From: Gloeophyllum trabeum ATCC 11539
Lineage: Eukaryota > Basidiomycota > Agaricomycetes > Gloeophyllales > Gloeophyllaceae
Length of the DNA stretch: 64,000 nucleotides
Direction: 5' to 3'
Assembly: GCF_000344685.1 (NCBI RefSeq)
Contig: NW_006920411.1
Location: 3,079,308-3,143,307, forward strand
Position 1 is the first letter of the stretch. Every line of letters begins with the position of its first letter. The notes beneath the pieces were generated by a model. It searched no databases, was not told the origin of the DNA, and worked only from the letters and a program-made list of their open reading frames with translations. The position numbers and the translations under genes are program-made. Positions 22,912-34,541 of the stretch are shown here, in pieces.

Positions 22912-23844
22912 TCAAGCGGATTGCAACGATGGCAGGACACAGTGTTGTACGAAGTACTCGTGGAAACGGTTGTCGTCCGTCAGCTCAGGGTGGAAGGTAG
23001 TGAGTAGGTGGCGGCCCTGCCGAAGAGCGACAATAGTCCGTGGGTCGGAAGAGTCCGTCACTTGCCTCTCCGGCTGGTCGTGTGAGCGGGGGAGACACTG
23101 TGGAGAAAGCCGGGCAATCACTTCTATTGGTGGGTCCGACGGGGCAGGGTTGAGACCCAGGATAACCTAAAAGCAGAGCAAGAGTCAGTGCATGAAAGTT
23201 AGCTGGGTCGATATCACTGACGGGGGCGCGGATAAAGACACCGGTAAATGGCGTGCTCGAGTCACGAAGACCTTCTACTTCGAGAGCAGCCTCGAAGGAC
23301 TCAACCTGTGCATGTCTTAAGATAGGAAGGCATGTTCTCTGCCACAGCATTGGCGTACCTGTGAACCCCAACCGTTCCGTGCAATCTTCACGGAGATGCC
23401 ACCTAGGAGTTCCTGTCCGCCTTTCTTCGCATTCTCCACTGACTGCGAGAGCAGGATAGCTCCAGCGCAGGTTCCCCAAACGACCTTGGTCCGTATAAAC
23501 TCCTTGAGAGGCTCAAGTAGACCCAGCGACCGAGCCAGAATGGCCATTGTGGTGGATTCTGAGCATAGTCAGCAGGAGACTCCAAGCATTCGTCCTTGTG
23601 AAACGAACGCACCTCCGCCGGGTATGATCAAAGCGTCACACTTTGCAAGATCCTCCGCCGTCCGGACCTGTACGACCGTGACCTTCCGCTTTATGGGCGA
23701 CCGCTGCAGCATCGCCTGGTGCTCCGCGAACGCCCCTTGTAATGCTAATTCCACGACATGAGCAGCGTCTCGAAGGCGCCCAACATATATCCGCTCACCG
23801 AGGATGCCCACGACAGCATTCCGGGTCGGACTGGCGTTGGCCAT
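22912..23844 (-). CDS. pyridoxal 5'-phosphate synthase glutaminase subunit (PdxT/SNO)
   Basis: Class I glutamine amidotransferase that supplies ammonia to the PdxS/SNZ synthase in DXP-independent vitamin B6 synthesis; no SNZ gene is in this window. Start ATG 23844; a first intron (GTGAGC...ATTAG) separates VVGIL from [10 protein letters not shown], the family N-terminus. Then IIPGGESTTMA, the nucleophile elbow [11 protein letters not shown] with its Cys, [17 protein letters not shown], and the C-terminal [10 protein letters not shown] with catalytic His and Glu, ending at 22912. Five exons; one donor is GTCAGT after GVFIRAP. Length is a little above the usual 190-220 residues because of an insert around [12 protein letters not shown]. 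Confidence 0.92.
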
Positions 23845-25047
23845 GGCTCGGGGAGAAATTTGAGGGGAGCTGGCGGTACGACCAGAGGCCGTTGACCATG
23901 ATTATAGCTCCTGCCATAATCAGATGTCGATCAGGGTCCGATCGGCCCGTGCTCTGCAAAGCGGTGCAAACCTCTTCCGCTTCGTCCAGATCCAAATTAA
24001 GAGCATCGTTGCTTGGAAGGTGCAGCAATAATATGAGACGGGTCCTGCATTCTAATCGTTGAGTCAACACCGTCCTCGTATTTGGAGATGCATACCTTGC
24101 GGAGCGGGAATCTTACTTGGGACCGACAAGGCACGTTGTACTCTTGGGAACGGCATCGTTGATACATGCTTGTCAACGGTAATCTGAGCGGCTGGTGAAC
24201 TTGAGACTCTTGGAGGCGGACGTAAAGCAAGCGGTCGCAGTAACCCCAGTGTTTGACGTCCGGACTCTGGTCCGTCGGGCCCTACATCGCGCAAGGGTCA
24301 ACATGGAAATATTCTCCGACGTAGCTTGTGAGCCTGGAGAGAATTCATGTTCCAGGATGCTCCTAGAACGGATGCAGCCCCCTCTGACTGCGTGAAATAT
24401 GCAGGAGCGCCTACATCGGGTCGAATACTCGCATCCAGCCGCTCCGATCCATAGCATAGCACAGATGATATTTTGAAACATACGCACATGGTTCCTGACT
24501 CTTATACTGTGTCTCACGGCACGAGATTTCACTGACGCCCACTAGCAAGTCCGTCCGACGCGTTTCGTCTGAATGCAAAGCGCGTCGGGTGGAATTCCAG
24601 TTGGCCCAACATAACTCAAGCCACAGACTTCAGCATCGCTAACAGACCAATGTTCAGCTTAATTTTCTGTGGCATGGCTGTATATCAGATAGCACCCATC
24701 AGTCGCACGAGCCCTTTTAAAGCCTTTTAAGCACATGCCGCCCCGTCTTCGAAAGTCGCCGATGCCCTGGATCAGCGGGTCCGAGGGCCAACGTCGAGTC
24801 AGAATGCTTGGGAATATGCGGCGTTGAGATCAAGGCTACGAACGTCGGGCACGAAGCCATCGTCGTCGTCAATAGTCGCGCTCGACGTCGGAGACAGCGA
24901 CGGAAAGCCGAGCTAGACGAGAACGAAGTGCGCAAACGCCGAGGGGCATGTGCCGTGGGAAAATGCACAAATATTCCGAATTACGATGCATTATTCGAAC
25001 CAATTTCGACATCGACTTCACCGTCGTGTACGGCGACTACATTCCCC
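23845..25047. promoter_or_regulatory. divergent intergenic region
   Basis: About 1.2 kb between the PdxT start (minus) and the Rna14 start (plus). Frames on both strands are short and show no domain. The frame of Rna14 is open upstream to 24808, but that extension (arginine-rich) does not look conserved, so I treat it as 5' leader. Confidence 0.4.
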
Positions 25048-28000
25048 ATGTCTGAACCACCGCAAGCCGTATCCACCACGGAAGATTCTATGACCGATGT
25101 CGGAGAGAAGACGCAGCCAGCCGAAGATATCCTGAAAGCCTTGCAAGCGCTGCAGAACGCGAGCCAACCTCAACCGCCATCCGGAGAAGGCAGCCAAGAG
25201 ACCATCGCCGCCGACGACGTAGACAACACAAATGCAGCGTCAATGGAAACTGTCGCAACTGAACCGGCTGAGCCAAGCGAGCCACCGTCCGAGTGGGACT
25301 TGCTGCAAACGCGCCTGCACGACAACCCGCACGACACGGAAGCGTGGCACAAGCTCGTCAATCTAGCTGAGAGTTCTGGCGACATTGAGAAGATTAAGAC
25401 TGCGTACGACCAGCTGCTGCAAACTTACCCCAACACTGTTCGCAATTCATACTGTCTTTTCGTGCCCGATCATCTGTCTTACACGCGTTTTTCGCAAAGT
25501 CTGCCGCCCAGATAGCTTACATCTCGCATTTCCTCGACTCGGGCGAGTTCCAGCAGGCTCAAGCGCTGTTCATAAAGTTCTTGAGGACGTCACCGGATGT
25601 CGACTTGTGGAAGTTCTATCTCACTTATGTCAGGTCAGTCATGAGGTGCGCCCCGCGGCCGGATGAGAGTCTGATGGCAAGTCAGGCGTATGAACACGTC
25701 CCCAGCCACGCGTGATGAAGTACAAAAGGCATACGAGTTTGCATTGAAGACCGTTGGCCAGGACAAGGACAGCGGTGACATATGGAACGACTACATTCAA
25801 TTCATCAAGTCCCGAGAGGTAGGTCGCGACGAAGGGTGTATATGGCATCGTCTAAGGTCCGAAATCAGATTAGTACGACATGGGAAGAGCAACAAAAAAT
25901 GGATGCTCTACGGAAGATATATCATCGTGCGATCCCTATCCCGCTTGAGAACCACGACAAGCTCTGGTCGGAATATGAAGCCTTTGAGATGGGTCTGAAC
26001 AAGGTGACGGTACGTACTCGGACTCATGCCAAGTGATCAGTTCCTACAACATCAACAATACAGGGAAAGAAATTCATTCAAGACCTTTCGCCATCGCACA
26101 TGCAAGCCCGTGCAGCGTCCCGGCAGCTTCAGAGACACGTCGCGCTCCTGTTCCCTCCGGCGCCTCCGAGCAACAACGGGCGGCCCGCTTTGTATCTCCC
26201 CTCGCCGCCGACGTTTGCGCCGCCCGAACGCGCGCTCGTTGGTCAATGGAAAGCGTACCTCAAGTGGGAGGAAAGCAACCCGTTGGAAATGGATGAGAAG
26301 GACAAGGCAACATTTATCCAGCGGGTGCAGATGGTGTACCGAAAAGCTGTCATTCGAATGCGATTCTTCGCGGAGATTTGGTACGGCCGTTACGAACGGC
26401 CTTCATCCGTTGCTGACATGCTTTCCAGGTATATGGCATATGTTTGGACTAAAAGTATCGGTAAGCTACAGGATGCTGTAGCTCTACTTGAGGCCGGCAT
26501 TGAAGCCAATCCATCTAGGTCGGTTGACCGCCGCCCGTTCTGTCTTCGCCCGCGCTGATTCTTCCCTAGTTTCCTGCTGAATTTTGCGTACGCTGAAGAG
26601 CTAGAGATTCGCGGCGAGAAAGAAAAAGTCCATAAGGTATACGAGAACCTTCTTGAAACCCTAAGCAAGCAGCTCGAAGAGCTCGAGAAGAAAATCACGC
26701 CGGCTAGTTCCTTCAGTGCCAACATGCCCACGACTGGCAATGACAGCGGGAATGCTGCGAATGGCTTTGCGGCTCCGGCAGAAGGCGGGGCGGGTTCTAA
26801 CAACTCGTCCTTCAGCTCGCAGAACTCCGATGAGGCCCCGAGCAAGACTAAGGAACTTGCCGACCGACGGACAGAATATGGTCTCGTGTATATCATGTAC
26901 ATACGATTCGCTCGCCGTGCCGAAAATGAGAAGAGTGCTCGCGCCATTTTCTCCCGTGCTAGGAAGGATCGCTGGACACCTTGGGAAGTGTATGAAGCTC
27001 ACGGTACGATCGACATATCACTCTTTTGTTCTCGCGGATCAGGGGCGCTGAGTTTAGCTGTCATAGCCCTGATGGAATACCACTGTCAGAAAGAAACCCT
27101 CGCCACCAGCCGTATATTTGAGGCAGGTCTAAAGGCGTTCGGGCATGAGGTCGAGTTTGTTCTCCGTTACCTTGGTTTCCTAATCTCCATCAATGATGAA
27201 AATAGTAAGGTTATAAGTATTCACTCCTTTGATCCTCCTAACGATCGTTCCGACGTAGATGCTCGGGCGTTGTTCGAGCGGGTGATTGGTACGTTCCCGC
27301 CAGATAAAGCTCGACCCCTTTGGGAAAGGTGGGCCCGCTACGTCTACCAGTACATGAATCTCGAGACTGCTCTCAACCTTGAGAAGAGGATCGCTGAAAT
27401 ATACCCCAACGGTGTGGCCCTTGCCATTATGCGACGTCTACCAACTGACGTTCCCGTAGATCCTCCGATTAAACGTTTTGCACAGCGGCACACATACCTT
27501 GGGACGGATGCAATCGCTGCTCGGGACCTCGGATTCTCGTTTGCCAGACCACCCGCACCGGCGCCCTCGACCAGCGCTCGTGGAAATGCGTTGGGCCCCA
27601 ATGATACCGCTCAGTCCCTACTAGGGGCCCCCAATCAAAATACTAGCCAGGCGTTCCAGGCTCCGCCGCCGAGCTCGGGGCACAAAAGAGCGCCGTCGCC
27701 AGACCACAAGAGAAGAGACGACGGTCCCGGCAGGGTCAACGATGGACCTCCCGTCTATAAAAGAGCTAGAGCATCTCCGCCTCCACGCGAAAGAGACCGT
27801 GATAGGTGGGACGGGCCTCCACGTCGTTATGGCAGTCCTGCTTGGGATCGAGACAGGGAGCGGCGTGGCCCCCCGCCACGAAGAATGGAGATGGAGAGAG
27901 AGGAAGAGAAGCCTGTGGTCTTGCCACCGATCCTTTCATCCTTCATCGGACAGCTGCCCTCGGCGGCTGCTTTCAATGCTTATGGCGGTGCGTATCAATC

Positions 28001-28255
28001 GGACCGCAACATAATATCCTGTGTTGACTGTTTGCGTCAGAACCCGCGTTCCGAACTGATGATCTAATGCAAGTATTCCGTAACGCTATTATTCCTAGTG
28101 TGACGAGACCGCGGTCCCCACCACCACCACCCCGTCCGAGTAAGTGGTTTGCTGGTGTATCCTACCAAGTGATTGACCGCAGCCTAGCACGACCGCCTCC
28201 AGACTATGGGCCGTATCAGGGACCGGGTGGAGGTCGCGGCGGGAGACGGTATTAG
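25048..28255 (+). CDS. RNA14: mRNA 3'-end-processing protein Rna14/CstF-77
   Basis: Scaffold of the cleavage/polyadenylation machinery (CF IA in yeast, CstF in animals). A disordered, Glu/Pro-rich N-terminus (about 100 residues) is followed by HAT helical repeats: [90 protein letters not shown], then [29 protein letters not shown] and [22 protein letters not shown]. The C-terminus is rich in Arg, Pro and Asp and ends in a short conserved-looking block (residues of [13 protein letters not shown]) and GGGRGGRRY. About ten exons; an intron with the weak donor GTTCGC lies after TYPNT, and another between NDEN and DARALFE. ATG 25048 is chosen because it starts just before the conserved part. It is followed 390 bp downstream by its likely partner Hrp1. 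Confidence 0.9.
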
Positions 28256-28647
28256 GGATCGCTTTCATGCAGTAGTACCTTCTTATTACATGACCCTAAG
28301 CTCAGGTTGCATATGATATGATCACCGTATTGCCGCACTTTGTGAGCTGCACATGCTGGGAGTTGAGGAGGCTAATCTACAAATCAAGTTCACTTAACGG
28401 AGAGCCATTATCTATTCTACACTGCTGGGAGTTATAAAAGTACTTCAGCGGCCCGCCTTCGTTGGTGTACGTGTTGACTCGGACTTGAGTGGCCTGTTGG
28501 GGTGGCCTGTGGCCCGCGGCTTGCCGACGGCAACCGTGAGAGGCATTTCAGACTCAGACAGCTGTGGCGTGACTTGGCCAGTCCTCTGAAGCGATTTTAT
28601 CGCCGGCCCTTTCACTTTGCCCACGACCTACCTATCCGTTGCCAACC
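28256..28647. promoter_or_regulatory. intergenic region between Rna14 and Hrp1 genes
   Basis: About 390 bp holding the terminator of one gene and the promoter of the next; no clear TATA box. Confidence 0.35.
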
Positions 28648-30732
28648 ATGTCCGACCTCGACGCAGATCTTTACGGCGGTAAGCTTTATGCTATACATGA
28701 AGGTTCATTTGCTGAGAAAGACCAGATTTGTACGGGAACGATGAAACCGAATTTGCTGGTGATGCCAAAGACTTGTCGAAGCAAGAGCTGGAGGAATACC
28801 CCGAAGACGACAAGCCTGAGCAGGAGCAGCCGCCTGCACCAGCGGCGCCGTCTTCGCAGGCCCCGGTCAGGACGCAGGCACCTCAACAGGCTACTTCTGC
28901 GACTCAGCAACCGCAAGCTGTGCAGACCTATACGTCGTCTTCAGAGACGCAGCAAATTCCAACGTATCAAGAGCGGACTGAATACAACATGCCCTCACCT
29001 CCTCGGTCGCAGAACGGAAGTGGTCAGTACATCCCTGTGTCTGAGCATCGAAGCGTGAGACCATCAGAGATGAAAGACGAAGGGTGAGTCACTGCTTTCC
29101 TATCGAATGCTAACCTCCCATGGCGAAGGCTCTGCTGTCGGTGATGCTTTGAGGCAATGGCTGGCACCCGTAACTTGGCTAGGTTGTCCTGATAGTCGGT
29201 CGTCCTGCGTCGCGCTAGCTACGGATCTCTGTCGACTAGGACTAGCTCTAGCGTTCCCGTTCTCTAGTCTAAGCTAGGCAGCTACACAGCTAGGCCAAAG
29301 GGCCATCTAAGCTAGGCTAGCACTCGAGAGACGCGTCACTACACAGTAGAGTCCTCCATTTTTTATCTTGTGTCATAACCCCTCCTGTTCTAGGTTACTC
29401 GGTACTAATATCATTCTTTGCTTCTCTTATGTCGCGTTGCGCCCTCGTCAACGTCTACTCTCCCTCAATACCCTGATTGTCCTTGTGCCTACGATACGTA
29501 CAGCAAAATGTTTATCGGCGGTCTCAACTGGGACACAACGGATGGTAGTTATTACATGTTTTATACCTTGGTGCCACTGAACCGATGTCCTGTTTGCAGA
29601 GACTCTCCGGAATTACTTCTCGCAATTTGGTAAAGTCGACGCATGCACCATTATGCGGGATGCCGCTGGTCGTTCGCGGTGCTTCGCCTTCTTAACGTTC
29701 GAAGACCCGGCGTCTGTGAACGCTGTGATGGTGAGGGAACACGTTCTGGACGGTAAAATAGTACGTAGCATACGTCCTCCACTGTATTCGGTAAATTTAA
29801 TGTGTTTCCGTAGATTGACCCGAAGCGCGCTATTCCTCGTCAAGAGCACCAACGTGCCACCAAGCTATTCATTGGCGGTCTGGCAGGCAGCGTCACCTCA
29901 GAATCCATGCGCGAGTTTTTCTCACAGTTTGGCAAAGTCATTGACTCGACGGTGATGCTGGACCGTGAGACGGGGAGGAGCAAAGGCTTCGGTTTCGTCT
30001 CTTTCGAGGATGCGGACGTCACGCCCATCCTAGGGTTTGGCAAGCTCGAGATCGACGGCAAAATGGTGAGATCATGCCTTCCTTCGTTTACGCATGGAAT
30101 GGCAAGACTGAACCTCGTGGCCTTAGATTGACGTGAAACTCGCTGAGCCACGATACAAGCGCGACTTCGGCGGGCACAGCGAGGGAGGATCTGGAGGCGG
30201 AGGAGGAGGCCGGGGCAACTACAGCGGTGGCGGTGGCGGCAATTATGGTGGTCAAGGCTCTGGCGGTTACAACGCGCAGTCGTCTCCTCCGGTCCAGCAG
30301 CCTGCCCCAGGGGGCAGCACGCCTTTCGACCCTCAGGCGCTGGCTGCGCTGTACACCCGCATGTTCCAGATGACGGGTGGCGGGATGAATCCTATGATGG
30401 CTGGCGGGATGAACCCGATGATGGGCGGTATGGGCGGTATGATGGGAGGCATGGGCATGGGTGCCGGTGCTGGTATGGGCATGAACAGGGCTCCCATGGC
30501 ACCGGGCGGTATGGGCGCCGCAGCTATGGGCGGCGCAGCTGGGATGGGGATGGGCAGGGGGGCCGGTATGGGTGCTATGCCTGGCATGATGCAAGGAGGC
30601 GGCATGGGTGGTAATATTCCTCGTGGCCCTAGAGGCTTCGGCCCAGGAGGACCCAGTGGGCAACAGGGTGTTGGACCCCAGAGGACGGGCCAAAGAGGCC
30701 AGCATGGCTATCACCCTTACGCTCGGGGATGA
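28648..30732 (+). CDS. Hrp1-like hnRNP with two RRM domains
   Basis: RNA-binding protein of the Hrp1/Nab4 type, which in yeast is cleavage factor IB and binds the polyadenylation efficiency element. Exon 1 is 28648-28678, exon 2 28726-29083; after a long intron the RRMs start at 29504. RRM1: KMFIGGLNW (RNP2) and SRCFAFLTF (RNP1); RRM2: KLFIGGLAG and SKGFGFVSF; linker IDPKRAIPR is typical of the family. After LAEPRYKRDF the protein is Gly-rich with an RGG-like part and then a striking Met/Gly/Ala tract (GGMNPMM repeats, 30360-30610) ending YHPYARG. An N-terminal Gln/Pro-rich region precedes RRM1. Oddity: RNP1 of RRM1 has Cys where Gly is usual. Rna14 is the upstream neighbour. Confidence 0.9.
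29084..29503 (+). other. unusually long intron with CTAG-rich segment
   Basis: This intron of the Hrp1 gene is about 420 nt against 45-60 nt for most introns here. About 160 bp in its middle (29170-29330) hold roughly ten CTAG tetramers, several as AAGCTAGGC or CAGCTAGGC. That could be a small inserted repeat; no terminal inverted repeats or target duplication were identified by eye. Confidence 0.45.
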
Positions 30733-31261
30733 GCGTGTCGAAATGTGTCGTGACTTGGTATCTAGTAAGACTGGACTGCACCCTCTCTGCTCCATTATAC
30801 TGTAGATTATTCTCGTTTGAACTGTTGTCTTATTACATTATGCTTTTCACTCTCCTCTCTAATGGGACCTTGCGAATTGCTGTCTGGATGCGTGGTGCTT
30901 GTCTATTTCAAAATTTGTTGGACAAGCCGTTGAGCAGCCGTCGGAGGGACCCGGATGCCACATACAAGGCCACATATGCATTTTGTCATCTCCATCGGCG
31001 TCGACCGACGCCGAATGCTGAGTCCTCCTCCTATGACCAAGCTGGCCCAATCATTGAATCGTTTCGTTGGTAGTCTTGGAATAAGTGTAGCAGTCGGTAC
31101 AGATCAGCCGGAATGTGATCGACGGAATTTCGTCATTCCATTTTTCCAAACTTTGGTCAGCTGTCCCTCAGTCATGCGACGCTGGGTCTCCGTACAACGC
31201 CTTTCAAACGCTTTCAGTAGCCGCTTTCTCCTCCTTGAAGCCATACCGCAGTCGATTGTCA
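30733..31261. other. intergenic
   Basis: 3' flank of the Hrp1 gene and 5' flank of the HPP gene. No other signal seen. Confidence 0.35.
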
Positions 31262-32105
31262 ATGTCGACCAAATACCAGCCTCAACAGCATCTTCGACAT
31301 CCACTTGATCGTTGCCCAATTTGGCTCACTCGCTGGGTCGGTTACCGACGCCATCCTCCAAAGAAACAGCCCAACTACGTGGTTTGGTTCTGGTCGTTCA
31401 TCGGCGCCTTCAGTGGCCTCTGTGTCATACAAGGAGTCTTCAATTATTCGCACTACTTCTTGCGAAGGCATGTCCCCGGTGTTATAGCTAGCTATGTAAG
31501 AATGTGTCACTCTCCACATGCGCGAAAGCTGACCTGCGGTTTAGGGCGCGTCGGCCGTTCTTGTGTACGGCGCTATCGAAGCCCCTTTGTCTCAGCCCCG
31601 GGCGCTGGTAGGCGGCCATTTCCTCGCCGCTCTAACCGGAATATGCATAACCAAGCTATTCGAACTTATGCCGGATAAAGAACGTCTTGACTCGCTCCGA
31701 TGGCTGGCGGGCTCCCTGTCTGTCGCGACTGCAATAGTCATCATGCAAATAACCGGAACGACTCACCCACCTGCTGGCGCGACTGCCCTCCTAGCCGCTG
31801 TCAACGCAGACGTATACGAAATCGGATGGTATTACCTGCCCGTGATCCTGCTATCGTCCACGCTTATACTGGTGGTGGCGCTGCTGGTGGATAATATTCA
31901 GCGACGGTATCCACTGTTCTGGTTCAGCCCCGCGGAAGCCGTTCCAGCGAAAGTATCTGCCGACTTGTCTGGAGAAGATGTTGAGCCGAACAACAGGCAG
32001 GAAGCTCCGAAAGCAGCGGGGGAACATAGAGGTGGAACTGATACCCCAGATACTGTGAACGAGGAGAGGAAGACAGGTCCGAAGACGTCGGAAAGCATGG
32101 TATAA
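31262..32105 (+). CDS. HPP-family integral membrane protein
   Basis: Two exons, 31262-31495 and 31545-32105, give 264 residues. The hallmark stretch HPPKKQPNYVVWFWSFIGAF opens the domain, followed by IASYGASAVLVYG, PLSQPRALVGGH and TGTTHPPAGATALLAA, all family signatures. Four to five hydrophobic helices are visible (about residues 42-62, 75-95, 105-120, 138-158, 170-192); the last 70 residues are hydrophilic and acidic, probably cytosolic. Bacterial/plastid relatives have been linked to nitrite transport, but the role of fungal members is unsettled. ATG 31262 is chosen since it directly precedes a short polar N-terminus as in relatives. Confidence 0.88.
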
Positions 32106-32325
32106 CGAGAGATGAAGGGACACGGCAGGTACGGTAAAAGCGTATAATACACTGTACGTGGTTGGGCTATAATTGTCGTCACGGCTGCTAAGCACGTTCA
32201 TGGTATTTCTGAGTCTCTAATTGCTTCCTGGCGTAATTGGCGGTAATATGGGCTGCTCATCGAAATGAGCATAGGACTTCAGCAAAAAGCTATAAGTTCC
32301 ATATTCGCCCTAAGATGCAGCAGCG

Positions 32326-33690
32326 TTAATTATGGATCTCCATGAGGACCGAATCTCTTACGATGATGTTCTGAGGGAATCCCTTGTCGAAAGGCAGGAT
32401 CCCTTCGATGTAATTAATCTGGTTCTGCGTGAGGCGAACGTCGAGGGCTTCGATATTCGCATGTAGATGCTCGACCTTCCGGCCACCTATTATAGGGAAG
32501 ACAAAGGGCGCTTTGTGCATCGTGTAGGCGATAGCAACTGCGTGGTACGTCAGGCTGCGTTCGCATAAGGAAGGGTAGTCACCCGTATGGGACTTACCAG
32601 CTTGTATGCTCTTCACACCAACCTGGTTCGCAATAACCTGTAGGGCGTCGCACATTTTCTTCTCGTCTGGGGTTCGCTCCCAGCCGCCGAGGACGCTGGT
32701 GCGGCCCTTCTCCCCCGTTTGTCTGCGCTTCTCCTCTTCCTCGTCTGAACGAATATGGCCTTGCGCCAGCACGTTCCAAAATGTGAGAGCGATTCCTGAG
32801 GGGCGCAGGTTAGTGAGGTCGGGCTACTCAGATCTTGCAGCAGCGCCTACCTTCATGTCGGCACATCGGGAGAATGTCCCGTTCGATGTCCCGCTGGAGG
32901 ACGGAGTATGCTGCTTGGTATACGACGAATGGTGTCTTGCCCATGCACCTCGCGTACGTGTTGGCCTTGGTCACGAGCCAGGAGGGCGAGTCCGAGATTC
33001 CCTAGGGCAATTGGGTGAGGATTAGGAAGTGTAGTAATGGAAGAGTGGCACTCACAAGGTACAAGACTTTCCCCGAAAGTACGAGGGCATGCAAACCATC
33101 CATTACTTCTTCAATATCGGTATGAAGATCCCAGAAATGGAGGTACAGGATGTCGATGTACGATGTGCGTAGCCTCTTGAGGCTGGACTCTACGCTAAGC
33201 TTGAGATTCTTAAGGTTGTTCCCAAGGAAATTAACACATTGCTTGATGTCTTTATTTCCGAGTTGAAAATTGTTACTATACTTTACAGAAATCAGTATCC
33301 CGTATAGTCCTGGTGCTGCCTAGACAGAGCACACCTTCGTGGAGATAATCAACTGGTCTCGTATGCCTCGCATCTCGGCCCATTCCCCGATAAACTCCTC
33401 AGACGAACCGTCCTGGCTAGACAATGTCAAGAAAAGGTACAACGGGAGGACCAGCAGACGCACTAGTTGGTAGCAGTGTCGATGAAGTTGCCGCCGGCGT
33501 CAAAGTATGCGTCCAGGAGCTCGAACGACGATTCCTTGTCCATGGATCCGAAACCTAGGTGGGCCCACTTGTCGCCTATGCTCATCCCTCCAAGCTGTAA
33601 AGGAGAGACATGGATCGCAGCTCGCGGAGCTAGCTGGCGGTAGCGGCCTAGCTTGGTCGGGGGAGGAGGAGGCGCACCGAAGATTGACAT
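32326..33690 (-). CDS. aldo/keto reductase, aryl-alcohol dehydrogenase type
   Basis: NADPH-dependent oxidoreductase of the fungal AAD/norsolorinic-acid-reductase-like branch, predicted to reduce aldehydes; in wood-decay fungi such enzymes act on aromatic aldehydes. ATG at 33690 starts [18 protein letters not shown]. Catalytic tetrad is complete: Asp and Tyr in [10 protein letters not shown] (split by an intron in the Tyr codon), Lys in LIISTKYS, His in YLHFWD. Further motifs: [46 protein letters not shown] (cofactor phosphate binding). Five exons or so, ending [11 protein letters not shown] at 32326. Around 32580 there is a GTAAGT that could tempt an intron call, but removing that piece shifts frame, whereas reading through is open, so I keep it as coding. 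The retrotransposon begins 527 bp upstream of the start. Confidence 0.88.
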
Positions 33691-34216
33691 TGCTGGTTCG
33701 GGTCCCGAAAGCAGTGAGTTATATGAAGCTCGCCGGAAGCCTTAAACAGGGGAGAGAGCTGTTCAGTTTCGACTCGCCTGAATGGCCTCGCAAGCTATAT
33801 GGCATTCAAGTAAATGACCGTTTACGATCTTGCGGCCGTATGATTGCATGTCTGATGGAGGTACGTTGTTAGCAGCCTGTAGGTAGTTAGTCGCTCCTTG
33901 GTCGCGGATAGTGGTCGGAATAGACAGCTAGTTGATACGTGATGCATGTTCACACTTTGACTTGGTGCGATGATTTCGTTCCACTAATGGGGGTCCACAG
34001 ACGCATTGACCATGCTTGATCATGAGAGCAGTAGAGTCAAAGGTATTTCGCGGGGTTCGAGACCAGTTTCCTTCCTTGTATATCAGCTGAGAGCTCCGAA
34101 ATCCAACTGGGACTGTAGCTCGAATCCAAAGCCTTTGGCAGTGTGGCGAGGCAGGATGCCACAAATTTTGTTTCGAAGCACTGCATCGGTACTCATTAGG
34201 ACGCCGGGTCCTAGAG
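33691..34216. promoter_or_regulatory. promoter region of aldo/keto reductase, bounded by retrotransposon
   Basis: About 525 bp between the reductase start and repeat A1. No gene seen. Confidence 0.35.
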
Positions 34217-34452
34217 TTAGTGACGGTGCCGGTCGATCTCTAGCGCAGCCGAGGGAGGCCGGCAGCAGCGTCCAGCCGAGCGTCAGCACACACCCGGACA
34301 GAGCCGTATGGTTTAGCCAGACAGGGTGTCAGAGTACTCCCGCCGGGGGAGAGTATATAGACCCACGACGCTCGATGGCAGGAGAGTCATTGTTCTCGAA
34401 CTCCACAGTCGACACCGTTCTCGAGCAACAAGGCTACATTATTCTCGCTTAC
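34217..34452 (+). repeat. split direct repeat A1
   Basis: Starts TTAGTGACGGTGCC and ends TTATTCTCGCTTAC. Same length and sequence as A2 as far as compared. It contains the TATATAG box that probably drives the element. Confidence 0.9.
34354..34360 (+). promoter_or_regulatory. TATA box in repeat A1
   Basis: TATATAG about 180 bp upstream of the gag start, within repeat A1 (same box in A2 at 39159-39165). Confidence 0.5.
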
Positions 34453-34541
34453 TAAAGGCTAACTTATTATCGCCTATTCCTACGCTTAAACTTCATCTAA
34501 TTTTACGGTACTTGTCACTCTAAAACACAAAACACGTCACA

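Noticed and set aside
24173..24532. 119-codon minus-strand frame between PdxT and Rna14 genes
   Set aside because: No domain, no promoter or splice signals, Arg/Ser-rich composition.
32580..32622. possible 43-nt intron in the aldo/keto reductase
   Set aside because: GTAAGT...GCAG is tempting, but removing it shifts the frame into a stop, while the frame is open when it is retained.
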